Source: JBGSKY01 sp041740995 (GTDB taxonomy: Bacteria; Planctomycetota; Planctomycetia; Pirellulales; Pirellulaceae). Taken from it: DNA of 64,000 bases. Positions 44,701 through 52,582 of this stretch are shown here, piece after piece (position 1 is the first letter of the stretch; each line of letters opens with the position of its first letter). Location of the stretch: assembly GCA_041740995.1 (NCBI GenBank), contig JBGSKY010000292.1:14705-78704 (forward strand). Direction: 5' to 3'. Under the pieces are notes generated by a model. That model did not search any database and was not told the origin of the DNA. It saw only the letters and a program-made list of their open reading frames with translations. Both the position numbers and the translations under genes were made by a program.

Positions 44701-44770
44701 CGAAGTTTGAGTGCTTTTCGGTTTTACTCAGCACTGCAAACCGCATTGTACTCGAAACGTCGCCGCAGAA

Positions 44771-45607
44771 TTACTCGAAGCCGATGATCGAACGAACCGT
44801 ACCCATGTCTGGATCGTCCGACGGCGTGTTGACTTCGATAACTGTCAATCGATCAAATTTCGCATCGCCACGTCGAATTGGAAAAACACCATGCGCCTGC
44901 GTCAGCACCGATGTGTCAAGCATTCCAATCGTGCGAGAGCTGCCGTCGCTGGTTCTGACCACAACCGCAAGTCGGTGTTCGCTCGCGATTGCCTCTGGCG
45001 TTCGAAGCAGCACGTGCAGCTCTTCGGCAATTGGGTCGTATGCGGCATAACCGCCCAGTGACGCACTACCATCGTTTGATGGTGGGGTCGCAGTCTCACT
45101 ACTGACCCAATGGAATTCGATCTTCTTGGTTCTCAGCTCCGATTCCGCTTCAGCTCGGGCCGCTAGAACGGAAGCGTCAGGCATCGAAGCGGGCTGCACC
45201 TTCTCTGGCTGGCTTAGTGCCGAATAACCGACAACGACGCCGACCACACAAGCCGCCAAAGGATAGAGCCAACTGCGCAACGTGCTTGCTGGCAGATAAC
45301 GACGCTGCACGGAAGAAGCCAGTTCGACTGTACTCGCGCCGTCGGAGAGCGGCGCGAACTTTTTCACCGCGCTAGTTGGAGCCTCCGATCGGATCTGCGC
45401 CATCAACTTCGCCTTCAACGCTGATGGTGGTTCGATTGGTGGCAGAGAGGCACTTAGTGCAGCAGTCGCATTGATGACATGTTCGAATTGATGGTTGCAT
45501 CGCGCGCAGTCACTGGCCAAGTGAGCAGACACTTTGTCAAATTCAGCTTCGTTCAAAATGCCGATCGCGTAATCATCTAGCAGTTCGATACATTGGTCAC
45601 AATTCAC
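44771..45607 (-). CDS. Anti-sigma factor (RskA-like, ZAS motif)
   Basis: A membrane-bound anti-sigma factor for the adjacent ECF sigma. The N-terminal domain has the zinc anti-sigma motif (HLASDCARC, residues 29-37) after CIELLDDYAIG. One transmembrane helix near residues 125-145 (LYPLAACVVGVVVGYSAL) is followed by an external RskA-type beta domain (VVVRTSDGSSRTIGMLDTSV). The start is GTG at 45605-45607, overlapping the sigma stop as GTGA, which suggests coupled translation. The signal it senses is not known. Confidence 0.87.
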   Translation of the reverse strand: MNCDQCIELLDDYAIGILNEAEFDKVSAHLASDCARCNHQFEHVINATAALSASLPPIEPPSALKAKLMAQIRSEAPTSAVKKFAPLSDGASTVELASSVQRRYLPASTLRSWLYPLAACVVGVVVGYSALSQPEKVQPASMPDASVLAARAEAESELRTKKIEFHWVSSETATPPSNDGSASLGGYAAYDPIAEELHVLLRTPEAIASEHRLAVVVRTSDGSSRTIGMLDTSVLTQAHGVFPIRRGDAKFDRLTVIEVNTPSDDPDMGTVRSIIGFE

Positions 45608-46212
45608 TTTGCAATCCTCTCATCATTGCTAGCCGCAAGGCTTTGTCTCAGCCGTTCTAGGCCGCGCTTGATCGCCGTTTTGACGGTCCCCAAAGGCAGG
45701 TTAAGTTTCTCGGCAATTTGGATTTGAGTTAGCCCATCAAAATAAGCCGCCATCAGCACGTCTCGTTGAACGTCGGCCAGCGAATCAACTGCCGTTCGCA
45801 ACGCTGTCACGTTTTCTTGCCCCGCCATCGCATCGGACGGGTCAATATTATCTTGTGCTCCATGCGTCAAACCGCCTTCGACGCATTCGACCAGCTTTTT
45901 TAATTGGTTGGCTCGCGATCCAATGGAACGCAACCGATCTACGCTTCGACAACGAGTTAACGTAACTAGATACGAGCGGGCCGATCCACGGAGGGCGGAA
46001 AAGCGTGAAGATTTATCCCAAACCTCGAAAAAGACTTCAGACAACACATCGGCTGCATCCGCTTCGACCCGCAAAACTCGCAAGCAAATTGCGTAAAGCG
46101 TTGATGCATATCGATCATACAAAGCTTCAAAAGCGGATTCTGCTCGACGCGCAATAGCCGCCATTAATTCTTCGTCGCTTAGTTCAGTTGTGTTCAAATC
46201 GGGCTGCGTCAT
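45604..46212 (-). CDS. ECF RNA polymerase sigma factor (SigK-like)
   Basis: A 202-residue group 4 sigma factor. Region 2 (FEALYDRYASTLYAICLRVL, ADAADVLSEVFFEVWDKSSR, SARSYLVTLTRCRSVDRLRS) binds core polymerase and the -10 element. Region 4 (LADVQRDVLMAAYFDGLTQI, LGTVKTAIKRGLERLRQSL) binds -35. It is released when the adjacent anti-sigma factor receives its signal. The divergent ferritin-like and DUF4394 genes are plausible targets, but no promoter match could be assigned. Confidence 0.93.
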   Translation of the reverse strand: MTQPDLNTTELSDEELMAAIARRAESAFEALYDRYASTLYAICLRVLRVEADAADVLSEVFFEVWDKSSRFSALRGSARSYLVTLTRCRSVDRLRSIGSRANQLKKLVECVEGGLTHGAQDNIDPSDAMAGQENVTALRTAVDSLADVQRDVLMAAYFDGLTQIQIAEKLNLPLGTVKTAIKRGLERLRQSLAASNDERIAK

Positions 46213-46293
46213 CGATTGATTGGCTGGAAAGTCTAGCCCGGCGGTTGTTTTCGTTTTGTCTGAGTCGTTATGAGACTCGTTTGCTGCGGACAG

Positions 46294-46986
46294 CTATATC
46301 GTAACCGCATTGGCGACTGACAGGTCAGAAATTGTCTGCTTTCCTGGCGTTTGATCGTCTTCATCGGGATCAATCACCGGAACAACCATGTCCGTCATCC
46401 AGCAACCAACGAACGGTCCGCTGGATTGCTTGATGACGACAAAACGATAGCCCATGAACCTACCGTCAGAACCGACGCCCGTGACAAGGATCTCGGCCAC
46501 ATTTTTGTTGATGACTGGCCGACCGATGACGCGAGACAAATGCCCGATAAGTGGCCGAAATAAATTCCACAGCATTTCTTCGAATTCGTCAGCGGCGCCG
46601 ACGGCATTTCGATTGGCCGGCGACGCGAAACGATAACACAACGAAAATCCATCAGGCGACTTTGCTGCCGCTTGCAGTGCGATCATTTGCAGTTCGACAA
46701 CTTCTTCCGGACGCAACTTTGGATCAAGACGAAATACTAACTTGTCACCGAACTCGTCCTCAAGCGGCAAACGCTCCGGTGTATCCCCTTGCTCGGAAGC
46801 ATCAACTTCGTCCGCTGATTGATCCGGCGAACTAGCGCCAGGCGGTGGAAACTTTCGCGTTGGGAGGCTCTGAGATGCTTCGAATTTCGTGTACTGACTC
46901 TGCTCATAGGTTGCTAACGAGGCACCGACCAGCAACCCAAGCAAACCAACGGCGCAAGTTTTTAAAATTAGAAAACGGGATCGCAT
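46294..46986 (-). CDS. Membrane-anchored protein, DUF4864-like
   Basis: A 230-residue protein with one N-terminal helix (LILKTCAVGLLGLLVGASLA). A low-complexity acidic linker leads to a C-terminal domain of about 130 residues (EEVVELQMIALQAAAKSPDG, FSLCYRFASPANRNAVG, FMGYRFVVIKQSSGPFVGCW). This pattern resembles the DUF4864/NTF2-like fold. The assignment is tentative and the function unknown. It lies upstream of the ECF sigma gene on the same strand with an 81-base gap. Confidence 0.7.
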   Translation of the reverse strand: MRSRFLILKTCAVGLLGLLVGASLATYEQSQYTKFEASQSLPTRKFPPPGASSPDQSADEVDASEQGDTPERLPLEDEFGDKLVFRLDPKLRPEEVVELQMIALQAAAKSPDGFSLCYRFASPANRNAVGAADEFEEMLWNLFRPLIGHLSRVIGRPVINKNVAEILVTGVGSDGRFMGYRFVVIKQSSGPFVGCWMTDMVVPVIDPDEDDQTPGKQTISDLSVANAVTI

Positions 46987-47305
46987 GTCGAACCTATTGG
47001 AAGAACTTCAATGAATTTGCAATACCTCTAGCAGCATAGACAAATCTACCGCTGAGCATAGCAGCTATTTTTTTGCCACGCTCTTCAAACATCTATTTGC
47101 GTGCTCAGCGAGCTGAGCGTCTGCTTCTCAGTTTCGATTAATGCTTATTAATGGAGTAATCGAGCTTGGAACAATTCTTTTCAGCTTTTCTATTTTGCTG
47201 AATCTAACAACGCAACCAGCCTCGTACCTCTGGCAATGACCAATGCGGTCGTTGAACTTTTTTCTATTTTATTCGGACTGAGAAGTCTTTTTGAGAGGAC
47301 CTTCG
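46987..47305. other. Divergent intergenic region
   Basis: About 320 bases between the DUF4864-like gene and the ferritin-like gene. It contains the perfect palindrome described at 47103-47118 and AT-rich stretches likely to hold promoters for both directions. No gene was seen. Confidence 0.5.
47103..47118. promoter_or_regulatory. Perfect 16-base palindrome, possible operator
   Basis: GCTCAGC and GCTGAGC flank a 2-base centre, in the divergent promoter region and about 190 bases before the ferritin-like start. Size and symmetry fit a dimeric repressor site, but it could be chance. Confidence 0.4.
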
Positions 47306-47995
47306 ATGGACAGAATTCATGACGATACGGGGCGGAATCATTTTGATAATCTGTCGCAAGGGCGGCGTAATTTTTTGAAGCGAACTGCGGTTGCGACCGG
47401 CATCGCGGCGGCCGGCACGGCGTTTGTCGTCGGTAGCAATGAACAGGCGCTTGCGCAAGGCGGAGCAAGGATCTCGCTTAGCTCGCAAATGAAGTTAGTG
47501 CGGCGGCATGAGAACGATCACGTGGCATTTTTGCTGAATGCACTGGGCGCCGCAGCCCGACCGAAGCCGACTTTCCAAAATATCACTTCGGCAAACCTTG
47601 CTGAATTCCTGATGCTCGGTCGAGCCCTGGAAAACACCGGAGTAGGTGCCTATCTGGGTGCCGCACCAGCGATCAACTCTGCAGGCATTCTGTCGGCCGC
47701 TGCTTCAATTGCGACCATCGAGTCGCGACATGCAGGCATGTTCAATTCGCTGCAATCACGAGCGATGACCGAGAACGCTTTTGGCGGCGAGCTTTCATTC
47801 GAGCGACCCTTTACGGCTGCTGAAGTCGTGATGTTCGCTGGACCGTATGTGGCCAGTTTGAATGGTGGACCGCCGCTGGATTACAGCACTGTGCGTTCGG
47901 ATGCAAACGACATCGCGATCTTGAACTTTGCGTTGGCGTTGGAATATCTCGAGTCGGATTATTACGACATTAACGTCCCACGTTTCTTCCCATAG
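47306..47995 (+). CDS. Tat-exported ferritin-like protein with apparently permuted helices
   Basis: The ATG at 47306 follows GAGAGGA at good spacing. A Tat signal carries RRNFLK (20-25), with cleavage near ALAQ (48-51). The PF13668-type ferritin-like domain normally starts with a helix ILNFALxLEYLE, followed by HExxH, LExxGVxAYLGAAP and AASIxxxExRH. Here the order is RHENDH (67-72), LENTGVGAYLGAAP (109-121), AASIATIESRH (132-142), and only then AILNFALALEYLES at 204-217. All likely metal ligands (E69, H72, E109, E139, H142, E213) are present. It may store or oxidise iron in the periplasm. Confidence 0.85.
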   Translation: MDRIHDDTGRNHFDNLSQGRRNFLKRTAVATGIAAAGTAFVVGSNEQALAQGGARISLSSQMKLVRRHENDHVAFLLNALGAAARPKPTFQNITSANLAEFLMLGRALENTGVGAYLGAAPAINSAGILSAAASIATIESRHAGMFNSLQSRAMTENAFGGELSFERPFTAAEVVMFAGPYVASLNGGPPLDYSTVRSDANDIAILNFALALEYLESDYYDINVPRFFP

Positions 47996-48061
47996 CACAC
48001 GACCGCTCATCCGATTTGTTTTTGATACGAAGGTAAATGTTTACGTGAGGAATTTTTAATC

Positions 48062-48970
48062 ATGATGCACAGATTGCGAACCATTACTCTCTTAGGTGCA
48101 GTCGCTTGTTCTAGCTTCTTCGCATCGACGGTCGCCAGTGCGGCAACTATCGTCGCGCTGACCACTCAGAATCAGTTGCTGACCTTTGACAGCAGCACGC
48201 CGGGAACGACATCAACTCCTGTTTCGATCACTGGCTTGATGGCTGGCGACGCATTGCAAGGGATCGACGCACGACCGAACACGGGGACTTTGTACGGTTT
48301 CTCGAAGAACGGTACGACAGGCCGCGTTTATTCGATCAACGCATCAACAGGCGTCGCAACGCTCAGCTCAACGCTTGATACGGCGGTCACTGGAAACTTT
48401 TTCGGCGTCGACTTCAACCCCGTAGCCGATCGGTTAAGAGTTGTTAGCGATGCACGTCAAAACCTTCGAATCAACGTCGATAGCGGCGTGACGATCACCG
48501 ATGGAACGCTGACTTATGCGGTCGGTGACGTGAACGCTACATCGACGCCGGAAGTGGTCGCGGCGGCTTACACGAACAGCATTGGGACACCGGCTTCGAC
48601 GACGTTGTATGACATCGATCAATCGAACTTCAGCCTGGTACTTCAAAATCCACCAAACTCGGGAACGCTGAACACAATCGGTTCGCTCAACACTGGCATA
48701 TTTTCACCAGTGGCTTTTGAGATCGATGGCACGAACAACATTGCTTACGCAGTGTTGAACGGCTTCGAACTTTCAACGATTGACCTGACCAGTGGTGCAG
48801 CGAGCTTCGTTGGGAACATTGGTTTGACCAGCGGCAGCGTCTTCAGTATTGCAACAAACGTATCGTCCGTCCCTGAGCCAACCACGCTGCTGACTGTCGG
48901 TCTCGCCGCCGCCGGTTTCGGCTGGTATCATCGCCGTCGAAAAGTGAGCAAGGCTTCTGCCGCAACCTAG
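48062..48970 (+). CDS. DUF4394 protein with PEP-CTERM anchor
   Basis: A secreted 302-residue protein. Signal peptide to about residue 27 (ASAA). The DUF4394 beta-propeller-like domain follows, with repeated motifs such as LQGIDARPNTGTLYGFS, FFGVDFNPVADRLRVVSDAR and LNTIGSLNTG. The C-terminus is a PEP-CTERM sorting signal: VPEPTTLLTVGLAAAGFGWY followed by HRRRK. That signal is handled by an exosortase and often goes with exopolysaccharide-rich envelopes. GAGGA precedes the start. It lies 66 bases after the ferritin-like gene and may be cotranscribed with it. Confidence 0.92.
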   Translation: MMHRLRTITLLGAVACSSFFASTVASAATIVALTTQNQLLTFDSSTPGTTSTPVSITGLMAGDALQGIDARPNTGTLYGFSKNGTTGRVYSINASTGVATLSSTLDTAVTGNFFGVDFNPVADRLRVVSDARQNLRINVDSGVTITDGTLTYAVGDVNATSTPEVVAAAYTNSIGTPASTTLYDIDQSNFSLVLQNPPNSGTLNTIGSLNTGIFSPVAFEIDGTNNIAYAVLNGFELSTIDLTSGAASFVGNIGLTSGSVFSIATNVSSVPEPTTLLTVGLAAAGFGWYHRRRKVSKASAAT

Positions 48971-48977
48971 TATTGGC

Positions 48978-49003
48978 GTAGACCAGGATCGGTCCTGGCC
49001 TAC
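48978..49003. terminator. Hairpin between convergent DUF4394 and accC genes
   Basis: GTAGACCAGGA and TCCTGGCCTAC pair at 10 of 11 positions around a 4-base loop, 8 bases after the DUF4394 stop. It could serve both converging transcripts; no T-run is present. Confidence 0.6.
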
Positions 49004-49035
49004 TGTTGATCAAGTCACCGAAACGAAAGTTCGGA

Positions 49036-50400
49036 TCATTTGACGATTGTGGGTCGGCGTGGCAAGTAGTCGCGCTCGACCCATTTTGTATCAACACTGC
49101 CGTTGGCAAACTCGGGTTGGGCTAAAATTTCCCGATGAAAATCCGCTGTCGTCTTGATGCCTGTGATGCGCAGTTCGGCCAGAGCACGCTGCATCGTTTT
49201 GATCGCTTCGTCGCGCGTCTTGCAATGCACAATCAGCTTGCCAATCATTGAATCGTAATGCGGTGGAACGGTGTAACCCGCGTGGGCATGTGAATCGAAT
49301 CGTACGCCGAATCCGCCTGGAACATACAATGTTTCAATCCGACCTGGGCATGGCTGAAAATTGCGATTGGGATCTTCTGCATTGATTCGACACTCGATCG
49401 ATGCACCCTGAAATACAATATCTTTTTGCTTAAACGGCAACGGCTCGCCGGCCGCCACCAAGATCTGTGTCTTAATCAGATCAATTCCGCTGACTTGTTC
49501 CGACACGGGATGTTCGACTTGAATCCGAGCATTGACTTCGATGAAGTAAAAGTTATCGTCCTTGTCGACAATGAATTCGACCGTCGCGGCGTTGTAGTAC
49601 TCCGCATTCTTGATCATTCGAACGGCGGCGTCGCAGATTGCTTTTCTGGTTTTTTCGCCTAAGGTTGACGAAGGACTTTCCTCGATCAACTTTTGATGAC
49701 GGCGTTGGACAGAACAATCACGTTCACCTAAGTGGACGACGTTGCCGAATTTGTCGGCGATAATCTGGACTTCTATGTGTCGTGGTCGATCGATAAATTT
49801 TTCGAGATAGACGCCTGAGTTCCCGAACGCCGACTTTGCTTCTGTTTGAGCTTGTTGCAAACCGACGCGAAGTGATTGCTCGTCGGTGGCGACCCGCATT
49901 CCTTTTCCGCCGCCACCCGCAGTCGCTTTAATCAGCACCGGATAGCCGATTTGGTTTGCTGCATCGATGGCGGCTTGTTCGTTGTCCAGCAAGCCTGGAC
50001 TGCCCGGCACGACTGGCACCTTAGCAGCGATTGCCATCGATCGAGCCGTATTTTTGTCGCCAAGCCGCTCCATCGCTTCGGGTGAAGGGCCGATGAAGTC
50101 GATTTCGCAAGAACGGCAGACTTCGTTGAAGTGCGAGTTTTCAGCGAGAAAGCCGTAGCCCGGATGAATTGCATCCGCGTTTCCAATCTCAGCGGCCGAA
50201 ATCAATCGATCGATTCGCAGGTAGCTATCGACGCTTTTGGCAGTCCCGATACAGATCGCTTCGTCTGCCAGTTGCAGATACTGTGCGTCACGGTCGGCTT
50301 GGCTGTAAACCGCTATGCTCTTGATGCCCATTTCTTTGCAGGCACGGATCACTCGCAGAGCGATTTCGCCGCGATTTGCAATCAGAATTCGATGGTACAT
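49036..50400 (-). CDS. accC: Acetyl-CoA carboxylase, biotin carboxylase subunit
   Basis: Carboxylates biotin on AccB with ATP and bicarbonate, the first half of acetyl-CoA carboxylation for fatty-acid synthesis. The 454-residue chain is full-length: ILIANRGEIALRVIRACKEM at the start, GYGFLAENSHF, ATP-grasp loop TAGGGGKGMRV, EKFIDRPRHIEVQII, GERDCSVQRRHQKLIEESPS, EVNARIQVEHPVSE and IECRINAEDP. It follows accB with a 125-base gap that contains a P2 hairpin. Confidence 0.97.
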   Translation of the reverse strand: MYHRILIANRGEIALRVIRACKEMGIKSIAVYSQADRDAQYLQLADEAICIGTAKSVDSYLRIDRLISAAEIGNADAIHPGYGFLAENSHFNEVCRSCEIDFIGPSPEAMERLGDKNTARSMAIAAKVPVVPGSPGLLDNEQAAIDAANQIGYPVLIKATAGGGGKGMRVATDEQSLRVGLQQAQTEAKSAFGNSGVYLEKFIDRPRHIEVQIIADKFGNVVHLGERDCSVQRRHQKLIEESPSSTLGEKTRKAICDAAVRMIKNAEYYNAATVEFIVDKDDNFYFIEVNARIQVEHPVSEQVSGIDLIKTQILVAAGEPLPFKQKDIVFQGASIECRINAEDPNRNFQPCPGRIETLYVPGGFGVRFDSHAHAGYTVPPHYDSMIGKLIVHCKTRDEAIKTMQRALAELRITGIKTTADFHREILAQPEFANGSVDTKWVERDYLPRRPTIVK

Positions 50401-50489
50401 AAGATACTTAAAAGTTGAGAGTGATGAGTTGTGCGTTGAGAAATTCGGTTTGAGTCGACTCCCGAACTTGTTTACTCAACTTTCAACTC

Positions 50490-50513
50490 GGAAGTCTTGG
50501 CGACTTCCGCTAC
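50490..50513. repeat. Short hairpin repeat, family P2
   Basis: GGAAGTC-TTGGC-GACTTCC forms a perfect 7-bp stem, followed by GCTAC. It lies between accB and accC. The same pattern appears at 25621-25719 and 54759-54850. Confidence 0.7.
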
Positions 50514-50525
50514 TACGGCAATTTT

Positions 50526-51014
50526 CTAGCCGCGTGTGTCGATTTTAAAGAGCGGCTTACCGAAGTCGACCGATTCTTCGTTTTGGACCAAGATTTGGAC
50601 AATTTTGCCGCGAATCTCAGCCGGAATCTCATTGAAGACTTTCATCGCCTCGATGATGCAGACCACCGAATCGGGCTGGACTGCCGCGCCGACTTCGACG
50701 AAGTTCTTCGCGTTTGGGTTGGCCCTTGAGTAAAAAGTTCCGACCATCGGCGCGTTGATGGTGACGATATGCGGCCCAGCGTCCAAACTGCTTGGGTCAC
50801 TGGCCGGTGCAGCGGTGCCAACCGGCGCCGCAGCGATTGCGACTGGTTGAGCAACAGCGGCGACCGGTCCGACGGTCCCGCGAGCAAGACGGATTTGCTG
50901 TTTGTCTTGGCGAAGATCTATTTCCGACAATCCGTGTTCTTTCATCAATTCAATCAACGAACGAATTCGATCGACCGAAAAGACGTCTTCTTCATCTGAG
51001 TGCGCTTCCGCCAT
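50526..51014 (-). CDS. accB: Biotin carboxyl carrier protein of acetyl-CoA carboxylase
   Basis: Carries biotin between the two catalytic halves of acetyl-CoA carboxylase. The 162-residue protein has an N-terminal helical domain (RIRSLIELMKEHGLSEIDLR), an Ala/Pro/Val-rich linker (about 45-80) and a biotinyl domain with the target lysine K125 in EAMKVFNEI, in the usual position about 37 residues from the C-terminus. The order M24 peptidase-accB-accC is also known from other bacteria. Confidence 0.96.
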   Translation of the reverse strand: MAEAHSDEEDVFSVDRIRSLIELMKEHGLSEIDLRQDKQQIRLARGTVGPVAAVAQPVAIAAAPVGTAAPASDPSSLDAGPHIVTINAPMVGTFYSRANPNAKNFVEVGAAVQPDSVVCIIEAMKVFNEIPAEIRGKIVQILVQNEESVDFGKPLFKIDTRG

Positions 51015-51040
51015 CTACCAATCTCAATCCACAGTTAGTG

Positions 51041-52183
51041 TTATTTCCAAACCAAGCTATTATCATCCAAACTCGTTGGCAATTTGGAAAGTACCCGATA
51101 GCCTTCTTTTGTGACTAAGCAGTCATCTTCTATTCGGACGCCCCCCCAACCCGGAAAATATATCCCAGGTTCCACCGTTACGACCATCCCGGCTTCCAGT
51201 AATCGCGGCTGATTCTTTGCCAAGCGGACCGATTCGTGGACCTCCATCCCGAACCCGTGCCCCACAGAGTGAGTGAATCGCTTACCATAACCAGCTCGTT
51301 CGATGACTTTGCGAGCCGCTGCGTCGATTTCTTCCATCGCGATGCCGGGCCGAATTTTTGCGATCGCTGCCCGTTGAGCGGCCAAAACGGTTTGGTAAAC
51401 CTTGGCAAATTTGGTCGAAATCTTGCCAAACGATACAACTCGCGTTAAATCGCTGACATAGCCGCCGACGCGTGCGCCCCAATCAATGAGAACAAACGGC
51501 TGTCGGTAAAGCAACTGCTTGCTCGGAATTCCGTGCGGTAGAGCGGCTCGCGGGCCGGCGCCAACGATTGTGTCAAAGCTCGTTTCGGTACCGCCGAGCT
51601 TTCGAACGGCATATTCCAGATCGTCAGCCACATCTTTCTCAGTCATTGTGCTGACCAAGTTCGATTGGACTTTGAGAAATGCTTTTTCAGCGACTTCAAT
51701 GGCGTGTTCGATGGCGACAATTTCCGCCTCGTCTTTGACTTCCCGTAGCTGCTCGACCAATCCACCGACCGATCGCAGCGTCTTGGCTCGCATCCCCGTG
51801 ACGATCTTCTCATGATTGGCGACGCTCAGACTATTGGGCTCAAAACCGATCACCGCAAACATTTGTTTGTTGAGAAATTTGGCTGTCGCAACCGCCAGCG
51901 TGACGGTAATCGGCCGGACGTGTAGTCCCAGATCGGGGCATTCGTGCTCGATTTGCTCGGAATAGCGTCCATCGCTGATCAGCGTCGTGTGACCGTCGTC
52001 ATCGAGATACAAATAAGAGTCACCGCCAGTAAAACCGGTTAGATAGCGGACGTTCGCTTCGTCGGTCACAAGCAACGAATAGCAGTCTTCGGCTCGCATT
52101 TTCTTCAGCAATTGCTGGCGACGAGCGAGATAGTCGAATGGTTTCAAAGGATCTACTTTGTTGAAGTTCGCGAGGATGCTCAA
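51041..52183 (-). CDS. M24 family Xaa-Pro aminopeptidase-like protein
   Basis: A 380-residue metallopeptidase that removes N-terminal residues before proline. The N-terminal creatinase-like domain (about 10-140) precedes the pita-bread M24 domain. All five metal ligands fit: two Asp (DWGARVGGYVSDLTRV), His (GHGFGMEVHE), Glu (VTVEPGIYFPG) and Glu (GVRIEDDCLVT). The YqhT/PepP type is often next to accB-accC. It is 26 bases from accB and probably in its operon. Confidence 0.92.
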   Translation of the reverse strand: MSILANFNKVDPLKPFDYLARRQQLLKKMRAEDCYSLLVTDEANVRYLTGFTGGDSYLYLDDDGHTTLISDGRYSEQIEHECPDLGLHVRPITVTLAVATAKFLNKQMFAVIGFEPNSLSVANHEKIVTGMRAKTLRSVGGLVEQLREVKDEAEIVAIEHAIEVAEKAFLKVQSNLVSTMTEKDVADDLEYAVRKLGGTETSFDTIVGAGPRAALPHGIPSKQLLYRQPFVLIDWGARVGGYVSDLTRVVSFGKISTKFAKVYQTVLAAQRAAIAKIRPGIAMEEIDAAARKVIERAGYGKRFTHSVGHGFGMEVHESVRLAKNQPRLLEAGMVVTVEPGIYFPGWGGVRIEDDCLVTKEGYRVLSKLPTSLDDNSLVWK

Positions 52184-52582
52184 GATGAAGTCCTCTTATT
52201 GTATTTCAAAAGCGAGCGAGTCAGTAGGCGCAACTTGCTGAATCGAAGGTTTCGAAGTGAACACTGTTCGGAATTTAAGTTAGCTGGAGGTCGCTAAGCC
52301 CTCCTTGCACTCGGGAACTGGAACCAACGGGCGACGGCCAATTAAAACTAATTGGAATTCAAGAAACTCGGGGTGACACAACAGACGATTTAACCCTTTT
52401 TTGCCCCTAACTCTTTGACGTCCCAGCGTGTGCCGTTACGATGCTGAAAATCGATTCAGCTTGTGAACGGAAAAGTCTGCTGAATCAACATACCTTCCCT
52501 ATAGCGAGCGTTGAACCAAGGCGGTTGGTTTTTCGACCCGTATTACAACAATAGAGTCACGTTTCCAACGAAGGCGGGTGCT
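52184..52582. other. Divergent intergenic region before glgX
   Basis: About 400 bases between the M24 peptidase and glgX genes. A weak sigma-70-like pair, TTGACG (52414-52419) and TACGAT (52436-52441) with 16-base spacing, could drive glgX. Nothing else was recognised. Confidence 0.35.
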
